Assembly (NCBI RefSeq): GCF_002028425.1
Contig: NZ_CP020042.1
Coordinates: forward strand, 434,001 to 498,000
Length of the DNA: 64,000 nt
Direction: 5' to 3'
Origin: Streptomyces katrae
GTDB taxonomy: Bacteria; Actinomycetota; Actinomycetes; Streptomycetales; Streptomycetaceae
The notes beneath the pieces are model-generated. The model saw only the letters and a program-made list of their open reading frames with translations. It did no database searches and was not told the DNA's origin. Below, one piece after another: positions 46,060 to 55,163 of the stretch. Both the position numbers and the translations under genes were made by a program. The stretch's first letter is position 1. Every line of letters begins with the position of its first letter.

Positions 46060-46778
46060 AGGTGGTCTCCTTCGGGGGCGGGGGTGACGACGGCGTGGCC
46101 CTGGTTGCGGGAGGCCCGCAGTCCGGCGCCGCGCGAGTAGAGCAGGTCCGCCATCGGCAGCGCCTGGTGGTAGCAGTTCAGCGACGAGGGGACGCCGAGG
46201 ATCGCGGGGGTGTCGAGGAACAGGGGCGCCTCGGCGCACACGTAGTCGAGGCACACCTTCCGCTGGTGCGCGGTGGGCTGCTGGCCGCCGAGCACCTTGG
46301 AGGAGAGGAAGATGTCCACGAGTTCGTTCGCGGTCTGGGCGAACGCCGGATCGGTGCCGAGGCGTTCCATCAGGTCCGCGTGCATGCGGTCGTAGGCGGG
46401 AATGCCCTGGAGCGAGGACATGGGCCTTCCCCTGAGGCGGGTGCCCGATGGGTCTATGTCGGCCACCGCGTTCGTCACTTTTGCACGTACACCGCGTAGG
46501 TTCTTGACCGTTTTACGACGGGCCTCGTCCTCCGGATAGCCCATGGCCACATACATTTCGGCCACGTGCAGATCGGTGTAGATGAGGTCGGCCTGCCGGA
46601 AGTTGTCAAGGGCCCATTCTGCGAGGGCGTGCACGCGCTGGGCGGAGAAGTAGGAATTGCCGGGCGAGATTCCGATGACGGCGTGGTCGCCCTCACCGGC
46701 GATGACCTGGCAGTGCGGGGTGTAGGGGTCAACGCGGAAGGCGCTGGTCCGTGTTGCTGTTGTCATGGGAGTGGTCAC
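46056..46778 (-). CDS. Cyclodipeptide synthase (NYH subfamily, AlbC-like)
   Basis: 240 residues. tRNA-dependent synthase that joins two aminoacyl groups from aminoacyl-tRNAs into a diketopiperazine. The nucleophile Ser38 and Asn41 sit in GISPGNSYFS. Tyr and Glu occur in LDYVCAEAPLF, and Tyr-His in LNCYHQALP. These give the N-Y-H residue set of the AlbC group. A basic helix (ARRKTVKNLRGVRAKV) fits tRNA binding. GTG 46778 is the longest start; ATG 46766 is possible. First gene of a two-gene operon with the P450. The amino acids used are unknown. Confidence 0.93.
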   Translation of the reverse strand: MTTPMTTATRTSAFRVDPYTPHCQVIAGEGDHAVIGISPGNSYFSAQRVHALAEWALDNFRQADLIYTDLHVAEMYVAMGYPEDEARRKTVKNLRGVRAKVTNAVADIDPSGTRLRGRPMSSLQGIPAYDRMHADLMERLGTDPAFAQTANELVDIFLSSKVLGGQQPTAHQRKVCLDYVCAEAPLFLDTPAILGVPSSLNCYHQALPMADLLYSRGAGLRASRNQGHAVVTPAPEGDHL

Positions 46779-47231
46779 GTCCCTGTCGCCGCGATTCCCC
46801 GATCGGACCCCGTGTCCCGGGTGCGGCGGCGACGTTCAGAACCTATCCGCAAAGCACGGCTCCGGTTGGATTACCGCACAGTTCGTCTCGGCTTCTGGAC
46901 GGACATGTTGCCCGAGTCAACAGCCGTGGCCTGTGGGATTGTTGTTCTGCCCCGCAAGGTGGCGATCAGATGGCTTCACTGGCTCATTGCCGCCTTTCCC
47001 CTACAAGATCGCCCGATGGGTCACATGTTCCGAGTGGCCGGAACCGGGGGCCGAAAAGAATCCCCGCACCGGTCCCTGCCGGACGGATCGCCCGCACGGT
47101 GCCACGTATGTCCAGGTCATGTCACGGAACCGCCACAGCGGCGCGCCCGCGCAACCCGGACGGGGTGTGAGGCGTGACCCTGTACGCGAGTGCCGGCGCG
47201 GGACCGGTCGTGAGAACAACGGGAGCACCCC
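46779..47231. other. Divergent intergenic region between CDPS and DUF4232 lipoprotein genes
   Basis: No gene is supported. Small open frames exist, but none has protein-like composition. The stretch 46840-47010 is clearly less GC-rich than its surroundings and probably carries the CDPS promoter. No clear operator was found. Confidence 0.5.
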
Positions 47232-47962
47232 ATGCAGTACGCAGCAGGCCTTCGGCGCACCGCCACGGCACTGGCGGCGGCCGCGGCGGCCACCGCCCTG
47301 ATGACGGGCTGCGGCCCGGCCGGGGACTCGGGCGCGGCCGCCCAGGCCTCCTCCCCGCCGGCGGCCTCGGGAGCGGCCCAGGCGACGCCCGCCGGGGGCG
47401 GCACGGGCGGGACCGGGGGTTCGGGGGCCTCCGGCGGCTCGGGGGGATCCTCCGCCGCCGGCGGGGGACGGGCGGCGGCAGTGCGAAGCCGACGGCCTCG
47501 GCGCCGGGTTCCGGCGGCAAGGCGAAGGCCTGCACCATCGAGGACGTCCAGGTCTCCCCGGCCCACCAGGCCGACGTCCGCCCGCCCGGCACCGGGACCG
47601 GGGCGATGGTCGTCTCGGTGACCAGCCGCTCGAACTGCACCCTGAACGGCTTCCCGCAGGTGGCGGGCGCGGGCAACGGCTCACCCGACAAGAACCTCCC
47701 GCTGGCCACCACCAACAGCGGTACGGCCGCCCCCGTGTCGCTCACCCCCGGCGCCCGCGCCTGGACCAAGCTGACCTTCGTCAACGTCCAGGGCGAGGCG
47801 GACGGCTACTGCGTGTCCGGCTCCACGCCCGTGGTCTTCCCCACGCTCGTCATCCGTGTCCCGGGCGCGGGCTCGCACCAGATCGCCATGGACGACGGAC
47901 AGTTCGCCGAGTGCGACAACAAGGTGACGGTCACCCCCTTCTCGCTGACCAAGCCCTCCTGA
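47232..47962 (+). CDS. DUF4232-type lipoprotein (one apparent frameshift)
   Basis: About 243 residues after repair. Lipoprotein signal QYAAGLRRTATALAAAAAAT ending in a lipobox (MTGC), then a Gly/Ser-rich spacer, then a beta-sandwich domain of the DUF4232 family (CTIEDVQVSP, VVSVTSRSNCTLNGFPQV, SLTPGARAWTKLTFVNV, QFAECDNKVTVTPF). The signal and spacer lie in one frame and the domain in another. One extra G in the run at 47463-47467 joins them as AAGGGTGGGSAKPTAS. Function of the family is unknown. Confidence 0.8.
47463..47467 (+). other. Apparent -1 frameshift in the DUF4232 gene (G5 run)
   Basis: Adding one G to this run fuses the signal-peptide frame to the DUF4232 frame with a natural Gly/Ser linker. 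This is the same error type as at the other five sites. Confidence 0.78.
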
Positions 47963-48019
47963 CCGGGCCCTCCTGACCGGGCCCTGCCGTCCCCGGCCGG
48001 GCGGGCGCCCGGGGAGGGG

Positions 48020-48733
48020 TCAGGAGATCCCGTACCACTGGCTGCCCCAGCCGGTGTTGATCGTGCTGGTGGACTGCTCGGCGAGGTTGAGGGCGGGCGG
48101 CAGCGAGGTCTGGCCGGTCAGGACCGTGCTGTAGCGCAGGGCCGGGGGCGTCAGACCGGCGTTCACCGAGATGCCGGCGCCGGTCGCCTTCAGGGTGAGG
48201 GCGTTGGTGGCCCAGTTCCCGTTCAGCAGGAGGGCGATGAAGTAGGTTCCGGGCGCGGCGGTGAACGGCTTGGTCAGGGGCAGTGGCTTGGCCACCGCGT
48301 CGGTCATCAGCTGGGGCGAGATGTCGGCGGTGGACGCCACGAGCTTGCCGGTGGCGTCGTACACGCCGAGGTAGCAGTCGGAGAGCCGGGCGTTCGCGTC
48401 GACGCCGGCCAGGCCCAGCCAGATGTTCGACCAGGTGATCTGCTCGCGCAGGCCGATCCGCACCAGGGTGATCCGGCCGCCGACCCCGGCCGCCGACTGG
48501 GCGGTGACGTGCCCCGCGTCGTTGGGGTCGCCCGTCCAGGCCAGCAGGTTCTGGTCCTGGGGGCGGGGGCCCTCGTACCCCGAACCGCCGCCCTGCACGG
48601 GCGCGGGCGCGGGCGCGGCCGCCGGGGTGCTCGCGGCCGCGTGCGGGCCGCCGTCCGACGAGCTGCACCCCGTCAGGGCGAGGAGTGCCGCGAGGGTGGC
48701 GGCGAGGCCGGCTGTGGTGGTACGGGTGCGCAT
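48020..48733 (-). CDS. Secreted lipoprotein of unknown function
   Basis: 237 residues from ATG 48733. Signal peptide RTRTTTAGLAATLAALLALTGCSSS with a lipobox. A Pro/Ala spacer follows, then a beta-rich domain (ITLVRIGLREQITWSNIWLGLAG, YLGVYDATGKLVASTADIS, GTYFIALLLNGNWATNALTL). It reads like a carbohydrate- or surface-binding beta sandwich, similar to appendage or phage-tail-like domains, but I do not recognise a named family. Confidence 0.65.
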   Translation of the reverse strand: MRTRTTTAGLAATLAALLALTGCSSSDGGPHAAASTPAAAPAPAPVQGGGSGYEGPRPQDQNLLAWTGDPNDAGHVTAQSAAGVGGRITLVRIGLREQITWSNIWLGLAGVDANARLSDCYLGVYDATGKLVASTADISPQLMTDAVAKPLPLTKPFTAAPGTYFIALLLNGNWATNALTLKATGAGISVNAGLTPPALRYSTVLTGQTSLPPALNLAEQSTSTINTGWGSQWYGIS

Positions 48734-48934
48734 GGTCCCCCCATGTGGTGCGGATGTGCCGGGGTCATCGTCACATGTGCCCCCGTGGACGCGGTCAGCA
48801 CCCGGTCCGGGTGCCTGCGAGGGGAGGGTTCCGGCCTGTCCGCGGGCGGAGTTGGCCCGGGAACCGGTCGTCGGGCAGGGCGCGCGAGCCGATACTGCAC
48901 GGGGCGCAGGGCCCACGGCCGGGGAGGGCAACCG

Positions 48935-49903
48935 ATGGGGTGGAACGCGGTGTGGCACGGCGGGGTGCGCCGGCGCGGGCGCGGGATGGCGGCGCTGGCC
49001 GCGCTGGGGGCCGGGGTCCTCGTACCCGCCGCACCGGCCGGGGCGGCGCCGCGCTGCGGGCCCCCGGCGGCGGGCGGGCCGGTGCAGGTGGCGCACGTGC
49101 CGGACTGGACCGAGTCGATCGCGGTGGACCGGCGGGGCCGGATGTTCGCCACCGCGTACTTCAGCGGCCGCGTCTACCGCATCGACGCCCCGGGCGCCGC
49201 CCCCGTCGCGCTCACCGGGGACATCGGCGCCAACGGCGGGATCGTCGTGCGCGAGGACGGCAAGCTGCTCGTGGGCACGGGCAACGACCTCGCGCACTCG
49301 CTGACCGGGGACCTGCTGCCCGTCTCGAAGCTGCTGGAGGTGGACCCGGAGACCGGGGCCGTCGGCGTGTACGCCTCGGGGCTCGGCGGGATCGACGGGG
49401 TGGCCCTGGCGCCCGACGGGACCGTGTACACGACGACCCTCGGCGGTACGGGCATCGGACGCGTCACCCCGGACGGCCGGGTGGATCCCGCGTGGGCAAG
49501 GGTGCCGCGGCCCAACGGGATCGCGGTGTCCCCGGACGGGGCGGAGGTGTACGTCGTCCAGACCACCCTCGCACCCGGGGTGTACCGCATTTCCGTCGGG
49601 GACCCGGGGCACCCGCGGCGCTGGGCCTCGGCCACGGGGACCGATGCGGCGGGTCTGCCGGACGGGCTCACCCTCGACGGGCGCGGACGGCCGCTGATCG
49701 CCACCCATGCGGCGGGCGAGGTCTGGCGGGTGGAGGACGGGGCGCTGTGCGCCGTCGCAGCCGGCCCGGAGCTGCGGCTGTCCACGCAGCTGGTGTACGG
49801 GCGCGGCGGGGAGGGCTTCTCGGCGGGCCGGCTGTACCGGGCGGGGGTCGACGGGGGGATCTACGAGGTGCCGGACGGGGCGGAGGACGCCGCCGGGGGC
49901 TGA
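48935..49903 (+). CDS. Secreted SMP-30/gluconolactonase-like beta-propeller protein
   Basis: 322 residues. Signal peptide (AALAALGAGVLVPAAPAGAAP), then six-bladed propeller repeats of the SMP-30/strictosidine-synthase type: TESIAVDRRGRMFATAYFSGRVYRI, GIDGVALAPDGTVYTTTLGG, RPNGIAVSPDGAEVYVVQT, and LPDGLTLDGRGRPLIATH. Members hydrolyse sugar lactones or bind ligands. ATG 48935 follows GGGGAGGG. The 3' end overlaps the convergent SnoaL-like gene by 43 bp. Confidence 0.85.
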   Translation: MGWNAVWHGGVRRRGRGMAALAALGAGVLVPAAPAGAAPRCGPPAAGGPVQVAHVPDWTESIAVDRRGRMFATAYFSGRVYRIDAPGAAPVALTGDIGANGGIVVREDGKLLVGTGNDLAHSLTGDLLPVSKLLEVDPETGAVGVYASGLGGIDGVALAPDGTVYTTTLGGTGIGRVTPDGRVDPAWARVPRPNGIAVSPDGAEVYVVQTTLAPGVYRISVGDPGHPRRWASATGTDAAGLPDGLTLDGRGRPLIATHAAGEVWRVEDGALCAVAAGPELRLSTQLVYGRGGEGFSAGRLYRAGVDGGIYEVPDGAEDAAGG

Positions 49904-50349
49904 GCCCGCCCGGGGCCGTCGCCCGTCGGGGCCGGGAGGTCGTCCCAGGCCATCGAGCTCATCCGCCAGCCCGCCGGGGTGCGGACGAACTGGGTGGTCT
50001 TGCGGCCCTCGCCCTCGAACCACACTCCGCCGTGGCGGCCGGACTTGCGGTACTCGCTGAAACGGTGGGCGATCGATCCGAAGATCTCGGTGCGTTCGGC
50101 CACCTCCCATTCCGAGAAATCCGTCAGCGTGCCGTCGGTGAGGATCCTGCGCCGGGGTTCGATGAAGGAGTCGAGGTCGTGGACGACGGGCTCGCCCCCC
50201 AGGTTCTTGATGATCATCCCTTCGGGGATGAACACCTTCCGCACGGCGTCGACGTCGGGTGCTCTGCCGCCGGTGTTGGTGAACGCGCCGAGGAACACCT
50301 TCATCAGCTCGTCGAGTTCGCTCTTCACGCCGCAGTCCACGTCGGACAC
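49861..50349 (-). CDS. SnoaL-like/NTF2-fold protein
   Basis: 162 residues from GTG 50349, with GGGAGGGA upstream. The fold is the NTF2/SnoaL cone: VDAVRKVFIPEGMIIKNLGG, SFIEPRRRILTDGTLTDFSEWEV, and VWFEGEGRKTTQFVRTPAGWRMSSMAW. Relatives include polyketide cyclases and many small-molecule-binding proteins. No catalytic set is assignable. It is unlinked to a pathway here. The last 43 bp overlap the convergent propeller gene. Confidence 0.78.
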   Translation of the reverse strand: MSDVDCGVKSELDELMKVFLGAFTNTGGRAPDVDAVRKVFIPEGMIIKNLGGEPVVHDLDSFIEPRRRILTDGTLTDFSEWEVAERTEIFGSIAHRFSEYRKSGRHGGVWFEGEGRKTTQFVRTPAGWRMSSMAWDDLPAPTGDGPGRAQPPAASSAPSGTS

Positions 50350-50515
50350 GGTAGTCCCTCCCCAGGTCGTACGCCGCTGTACCCGAAGGATCGTATGCGT
50401 CCCCGGCCCGCTCGAGAAGATCCGTACGGCGGGTGGGGGCCCGCCCGCCCGCGTACAGTCCGGGTTGTCCAGCACCTCTCGACGGCCGGGCCGACGGCCG
50501 GACAGGAGAAGCCCC

Positions 50516-51865
50516 GTGCCCACAGACGCCGCTCCCGCGCAGTTCCCCCGGCAGCCGTCCGGACCGGGCGGGGGACCCGCGCCGGTGCCCGTACCCGAAC
50601 TGGACGCGGCGGCCGTCGAGTCGTGGCGCTCCGGGAAGGGGGAGCTGATCGAGCTGCTGGCGCGGGCGCGCGAGCGGCTCGGCGGGGTCGCCGCGGTCCG
50701 GCTGGGGCCCCGGCCCACCGTGCTGGTGACCGGGCCGGAGGCCGTGCAGCACGTGCTGGCGCTGCACCCCGACCGGTACGTCAAGCGCTCCCACCGGGCC
50801 CGTCTGCTGATCGGTGACGGGGTGCTCGCCGCGACGGGCGGGGCCTGGAAGCGGCAGCGGCGGCTGCTCCAGTCGCAGTTCACCGGGACGGGGATGCGCC
50901 GCTACGAGCAGCGGATCGCCGGGGCGGCCCGGACCGCGGCCGCCCGGTGGGCCGGGTACGCGCGCACCGGGGAGGTCTTCGACGTCGGGGAGGAGATGCG
51001 CCGCTTCGCCCTGGACACCATCTGGCGCTCGCTCACCGGCCATGCCCTGGACCCGGCCACCGCCCGCGAACTGGCCTCCGTCGCGGCCGTGGTGGCGGCG
51101 CTGCCGACCCTGCCGGCCGATGCCGTGGAGGCGCGGGACTCGGTGGGCGCGGACCTGGCCCGGATCGATGCGGTGGCCCGGGAGGCGGTGGCCGCCGCCC
51201 GGCGCGGGGAGGCGGGCCCCGACGGGCCGGGGCTGCTCCAGGTGCTGGTCGACGCCGGCGAGGACCGCCCCGAGTACACCGACGCGCTGGTGCGCGACGA
51301 GCTGGTGACGCTGCTGGTGGCCGGGCACGAAACCACGGCCACCACCCTCACCTGGCTGTACCTGCTGCTCGACCGGTACCCGCAGGCCCGCGAGGAGGCG
51401 CTGGCCGCCGGAGCGCAGGGCTCACCGGAGCGCAGGGAGGCGGTCCAGGCGCTGGTCAGCGAGACGCTGCGGCTGTACCCGTCGGCCTGGATCCTGCCCC
51501 GGTACACGGCGGAGGCCGACACCGTGGCCGGGTACGCGGTGGAGGCGGACAGCGACGTACTGGTCTGCCCGTACCTGACGCACCGTGACCCGGCGCTGTG
51601 GCCGGACCCGGAGCGCTTCGACCCGCGGCGCTTCACGGCCGGGGGCGGCCGCCCCGCGCTGACGGGCGCGTACCTGCCTTTCGGGCTCGGCCCCCGGGCC
51701 TGCCTGGGCACGCAGTTCGCGCTGCGGGAGTCGACGGTGCTGCTGGAACACCTGCTGCCGCTGCACACCCCGGCCTTCTCCTCGGTCCCGGGCGGGGCCA
51801 CGTACGGCCTCACGGTCCGCCCCGACGGCCCGACCCCTGCGAGGCTCGCCCCGGCAGGGGGGTAG
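50516..51865 (+). CDS. Cytochrome P450
   Basis: 449 residues from GTG 50516, with CAGGAG upstream. I-helix LLVAGHETTATTLTWL, K-helix SETLRLYPSAW, and heme loop FGLGPRACLGTQFAL are all intact. The overall form, with AWILPRY and FDPRRF, is that of CYP102-head or pentalenene-oxidase-like P450s that hydroxylate fatty acids or terpenes. It has no redox partner or cluster alongside, so the substrate is unknown. Confidence 0.9.
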   Translation: MPTDAAPAQFPRQPSGPGGGPAPVPVPELDAAAVESWRSGKGELIELLARARERLGGVAAVRLGPRPTVLVTGPEAVQHVLALHPDRYVKRSHRARLLIGDGVLAATGGAWKRQRRLLQSQFTGTGMRRYEQRIAGAARTAAARWAGYARTGEVFDVGEEMRRFALDTIWRSLTGHALDPATARELASVAAVVAALPTLPADAVEARDSVGADLARIDAVAREAVAAARRGEAGPDGPGLLQVLVDAGEDRPEYTDALVRDELVTLLVAGHETTATTLTWLYLLLDRYPQAREEALAAGAQGSPERREAVQALVSETLRLYPSAWILPRYTAEADTVAGYAVEADSDVLVCPYLTHRDPALWPDPERFDPRRFTAGGGRPALTGAYLPFGLGPRACLGTQFALRESTVLLEHLLPLHTPAFSSVPGGATYGLTVRPDGPTPARLAPAGG

Positions 51866-51956
51866 GGCCTGCCCGGTTGTCAGGGCGGGCCACCGCGCCA
51901 GGGCTGCCCAGCGAACGCGATAGTCTCCGGAGCTCGAACACGGTCCTCGCCGTCCG

Positions 51957-53393
51957 TCAGGACCCGGTGAGGGCGGCCCGGCTTCGGGGGTCGACCGGTG
52001 TGAGGACCCCGAGGCGGTCCTCGACGGCCTGGGCGGCGGCCAGGCAGAGGTCTTCCCTGAAGGGCCGCCCGATGATCTGCACCCCCGCGGGGAGCCCGTC
52101 GCGCAGGCCGGTGGGGACCGCCGCGGCCGGGACGCCGGCGAAGCTGGTCGCCGTGCACAGGCGCATGCCGGAGGCGACCCGGTCGCGGCCCGCCCGGTCG
52201 CGTGACTCCAGCCCGGGCTCGACCGGCGGCTCCGTGAACGAGGGGCCGAGGACCAGCGGGCAGGCGTCGAGGAACTCGGCCCAGGAACGCCGGATGCCCA
52301 GCCAGGTGCCCGTGAGCTTCACGAGTTCGGCGGCGGTGGCGGGCGGGGTGCGTTCCATCGCCAGCTGGATGTAGCGGTCCCCGCCCTCCCCCAGCAGGGT
52401 GCGGACCGCCGGCCAGGCCGGGGCGAACTCGGTGCAGGTGATGCGGTCGTAGGCGTCGAGGGTCTCCTCCAGGCGCGGTACGTCCGGGACCTCGCACACC
52501 TCGTAGCCGGCGTCGGCGAGCGCGGCGGCCGCGTCGGCGACGGCGGCGCGGACCGAGGGGTGGACCCCCCGGCCGCCGGGGTCGGCCACCACGGCGACCT
52601 TCACCGGTCCGGGGAGCGGGGGCCCGTAGGCGGGGACGGGGACGGCCCTCGGGTCGCGGGGGTCGGTGCCGGCCAGTGCCTCGTAGGCCAGGCGGAGGTC
52701 GGCCACGCTGCGGGCGAACGGGCCGTCGGTGACGAGCGCCTGGGAGGCCGGGCCGGGGTCGTCGGGGCCGAGTACGCGGTGGTCGGCGGGGAAGCGGCCG
52801 GTGGTGGGCTTCAGTCCGGCGACCCCGCAGAACTGGGCGGGGACGCGGATGGAGCCGCCGGAGTCGTTGCCGAGGCCGAGGGCGGCCATGCCGGTGGCGA
52901 CGGCCACGGCGTCGCCGCCACTGGAGCCGCCGGGGGTGCGGGAGGGGTCCCACGGGTTGACCGTGTCGCCGAAGAGCTCGCTGCGGGTGTGCATTCCGGC
53001 GAGGACCAGGGTGGGCAGGTTGGCGTGGCCGATGGGGATGGCCCCGGCGGCGCGCAGCCGGGCCACGGGCGGTGCGTCGGCCCGGGCCACCAGGTCGCGG
53101 AAGCGGGGGACGCCGAAGGTGGTCGGTACGCCCTCGACGGGGGTGGTCTCCTTCACCGTGAAGGGAACGCCCGCGAGGGGGCCCAGCTCCTCGCCGGCGG
53201 CGCGGCGGCGGTCGGTCAGCGCCGCGTCCGCGCGGGCCCGTTCCGCCATCAGCTGCGTGACGGCGTTCACCGTGGGGTTGACCTCGGCGATGCGTTCCAG
53301 GTGGCTCTCGACCAGCTCGGCGGCGGACACCTCGCCGCCGCGCACGGCTTGCGCCTGTGCGGCGGCCGTCTTCCGCCACAGTTCTTCCGGCAT
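51957..53393 (-). CDS. Amidase (amidase-signature family)
   Basis: 478 residues from ATG 53393. The amidase signature is complete: catalytic Lys in FTVKETTPVEG, cis-Ser in GGSSGGDAVAVATGMA, and nucleophile Ser in NDSGGSIRVPAQFCG. C-terminal AVPTGLRDGLPAGVQIIGRPF is typical. It hydrolyses an amide of unknown identity (GatA-like or aryl-amidase group). It is divergent from a TetR regulator with two matched palindromes between them, so repression by that TetR is likely. Confidence 0.92.
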   Translation of the reverse strand: MPEELWRKTAAAQAQAVRGGEVSAAELVESHLERIAEVNPTVNAVTQLMAERARADAALTDRRRAAGEELGPLAGVPFTVKETTPVEGVPTTFGVPRFRDLVARADAPPVARLRAAGAIPIGHANLPTLVLAGMHTRSELFGDTVNPWDPSRTPGGSSGGDAVAVATGMAALGLGNDSGGSIRVPAQFCGVAGLKPTTGRFPADHRVLGPDDPGPASQALVTDGPFARSVADLRLAYEALAGTDPRDPRAVPVPAYGPPLPGPVKVAVVADPGGRGVHPSVRAAVADAAAALADAGYEVCEVPDVPRLEETLDAYDRITCTEFAPAWPAVRTLLGEGGDRYIQLAMERTPPATAAELVKLTGTWLGIRRSWAEFLDACPLVLGPSFTEPPVEPGLESRDRAGRDRVASGMRLCTATSFAGVPAAAVPTGLRDGLPAGVQIIGRPFREDLCLAAAQAVEDRLGVLTPVDPRSRAALTGS

Positions 53394-53419
53394 GGTTCTT
53401 CCCTCTCCCGATATCGTTT

Positions 53420-53435
53420 CGATGCGGTTGCATCG
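53420..53435. promoter_or_regulatory. Palindromic operator 1 between amidase and TetR genes
   Basis: CGATGC-GGTT-GCATCG, a perfect 6-bp dyad with a 4-nt centre, 27 bp upstream of the amidase start. It is the twin of the site at 53462-53477 and a probable TetR binding site. Confidence 0.8.
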
Positions 53436-53461
53436 GAACCATCGGAACCTTATACGGGAAC

Positions 53462-53477
53462 CGATGCGCTTGCATCG
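53462..53477. promoter_or_regulatory. Palindromic operator 2 between amidase and TetR genes
   Basis: CGATGC-GCTT-GCATCG, the same dyad as operator 1, exactly 42 bp from it (about four helical turns), and 50 bp upstream of the TetR start. The pair should allow repression of both divergent genes. Confidence 0.8.
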
Positions 53478-53526
53478 AATAAGCTGCGGGGTACCGGAGG
53501 CGGATGCCGAGAGGGAGGCGAGGGAC

Positions 53527-54189
53527 GTGCCGAAGCAGGTGGACCACGAGGAGCGGCGCCGGCTGATCGCGGGGGCCGTGTGCGGGCTCGCGGACGAGAG
53601 CGGGCTGGAGGGCGTGACCCTGCGCGACGTCGCGGGGCGGGCCGGGGTGTCGATGGGGGCCGTGCAGCGCTGTTTCCGCACCCGGGACGAGATGCTCCTG
53701 TTCACCCTCGGGCACATCGGCGAACGGATCGGTGAGCGGGTACGGGCCCGCCTCGTGCGCAGCCCGGCCCAGTCGGCCGCGTCCGCGCTGGGGCACGCGG
53801 CCACGGAGGTGGCCCTGCTGCGCGAGGAGCACCGTGCGGAGGCCAGGGTCTGGCTCGCGTTCGTCGCCCAGGCGGCGGTCAGCGCACCTCTGGCCGAATC
53901 GCTCCGGACGAACTACGCGGAGCTGGAGGCGATGTTCGCCCGCCTCCTCACGGAAGCCGCCGAGGACGCGCCGGCGCCCGTGCCGGCGCCCGTGCCGGCG
54001 CCCGTGCCGCCGGACCCCCGCCAGGAGGCCCGCACCCTGCTCGCCCTCGCGGACGGCCTCACCACGCACGTCCTCATCGGGCACCTCACCGCCCGCCAGG
54101 CCCGGGACGTCCTGCACGGGCACCTGACCCGGCTGTGGGGGTACGGGGGCGGCGGCGGAGCCGGTGGAGGGACGCCGGCCGGGCTGTGA
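53527..54189 (+). CDS. TetR-family transcriptional regulator
   Basis: 220 residues from GTG 53527. N-terminal TetR helix-turn-helix (VTLRDVAGRAGVSMGAVQRCF) with the RTRDEMLLFTLGH hinge, then a helical ligand domain with a TetR C-terminal dimer helix. A VPAPVPAPVP repeat sits in a loop (about 163-173). It is divergent from the amidase gene across twin palindromes, so it probably represses the amidase and itself. The ligand may be the amidase substrate. Confidence 0.9.
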   Translation: MPKQVDHEERRRLIAGAVCGLADESGLEGVTLRDVAGRAGVSMGAVQRCFRTRDEMLLFTLGHIGERIGERVRARLVRSPAQSAASALGHAATEVALLREEHRAEARVWLAFVAQAAVSAPLAESLRTNYAELEAMFARLLTEAAEDAPAPVPAPVPAPVPPDPRQEARTLLALADGLTTHVLIGHLTARQARDVLHGHLTRLWGYGGGGGAGGGTPAGL

Positions 54190-54236
54190 AAGAGTGCCTG
54201 GGGCATCGATCCGATCAGGCCAGAAGGGCTCCCAGC

Positions 54237-55022
54237 ATGAAGACAGCCGACCAGCTCGACCACCGGGCGGCCGTGGCGGCGGAGGCCGCCCGGTTCGTGG
54301 ACCTGGTCCGGGGTGCCGACATGACGGCCCCCGTGCCCACCTGCCCCGGCTGGGACCTGACGGACCTGACGCGGCACGCCGGAAGCGTGCACCGGTGGTT
54401 CTCCGTGCTGCTGCGGCAGCGGATCCAGGCGCCGCCGGCCGGCCGTGACGTGGACCTGCGGCTGCCGGAGCGGGCGGACGGCTACGCCGACTGGCTGGCC
54501 GAGGGCGCCGCCGAGGCGGCAGAGGTGTTCGCCGGCACCGACCTGGACGCGCCCATGTGGGTCTGGGGTGCCGACGGCCACGCCCGCTTCTGGGTGCGCC
54601 GGATGGCGTTCGAGACCCTGGTCCACCGGGTCGACGCCGAGCGGGCGCTGGGGCTGCCCTCGGCCGTCGACCGCACGCTCGCCCACGACGGCGTGGACGA
54701 GTTCCTCGTCAACCTGCCCTACGCCGCGCTCTTCGCGCCGAAGGTGGCCGGTCTGCGCGCAGCGGACCGGACCATCCGCTTCGAGTGCACCGACACGGAC
54801 GGCTCGTGGCTGGTCCGGCTGCGGCCCGACGGCTTCGGCGTGGTCGCGGACGGCGCAGCGGAGGGGGGCGCGGGCGGGGTCGCCGCCGACGCCGTGGTCC
54901 GCGCCCCGGCCGCCGACCTGCTCCTGCTGCTCTACGGCCGCCTGGACCGCTCGGCGGCGACGGTGGAGGCCGGCGGGGACGGGGAGCTGCTGGACCTCTG
55001 GTTCGCCAACTCGGAGTTCTGA
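54237..55022 (+). CDS. Maleylpyruvate isomerase-family mycothiol-dependent enzyme
   Basis: 261 residues from ATG 54237, with AGAAGGG upstream. DinB-like four-helix domain (VPTCPGWDLTDLTRHAGSVHRW, ARFWVRRMAFETLVHRVDAE) with metal-ligand His residues in TRHAGSVHRW and LVHRVD. The C-terminal MDMPI domain ends VVRAPAADLLLLLYGRL. These proteins use mycothiol or act in thiol transfer in actinobacteria; the substrate is usually unknown. Not part of an aromatic operon here. Confidence 0.88.
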   Translation: MKTADQLDHRAAVAAEAARFVDLVRGADMTAPVPTCPGWDLTDLTRHAGSVHRWFSVLLRQRIQAPPAGRDVDLRLPERADGYADWLAEGAAEAAEVFAGTDLDAPMWVWGADGHARFWVRRMAFETLVHRVDAERALGLPSAVDRTLAHDGVDEFLVNLPYAALFAPKVAGLRAADRTIRFECTDTDGSWLVRLRPDGFGVVADGAAEGGAGGVAADAVVRAPAADLLLLLYGRLDRSAATVEAGGDGELLDLWFANSEF

Positions 55023-55163
55023 GCCCCCCGCAGGGCCGGGCACGCGATGCGGATGTCCACCGGGTGTGTCAGCGTGGGAGAGGACACGTCCCGCGAGGGG
55101 CGGGCAGGCCTGACGTGCTTCTCGTCGCCGCAGACCGCGGCCTCGGGCTGAAGGGATCCTCTC

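Noticed and set aside
46779..47231. Small genes between the cyclodipeptide synthase and the DUF4232 lipoprotein
   Set aside because: The open frames lack ribosome sites and protein-like composition, and they overlap one another in several frames.
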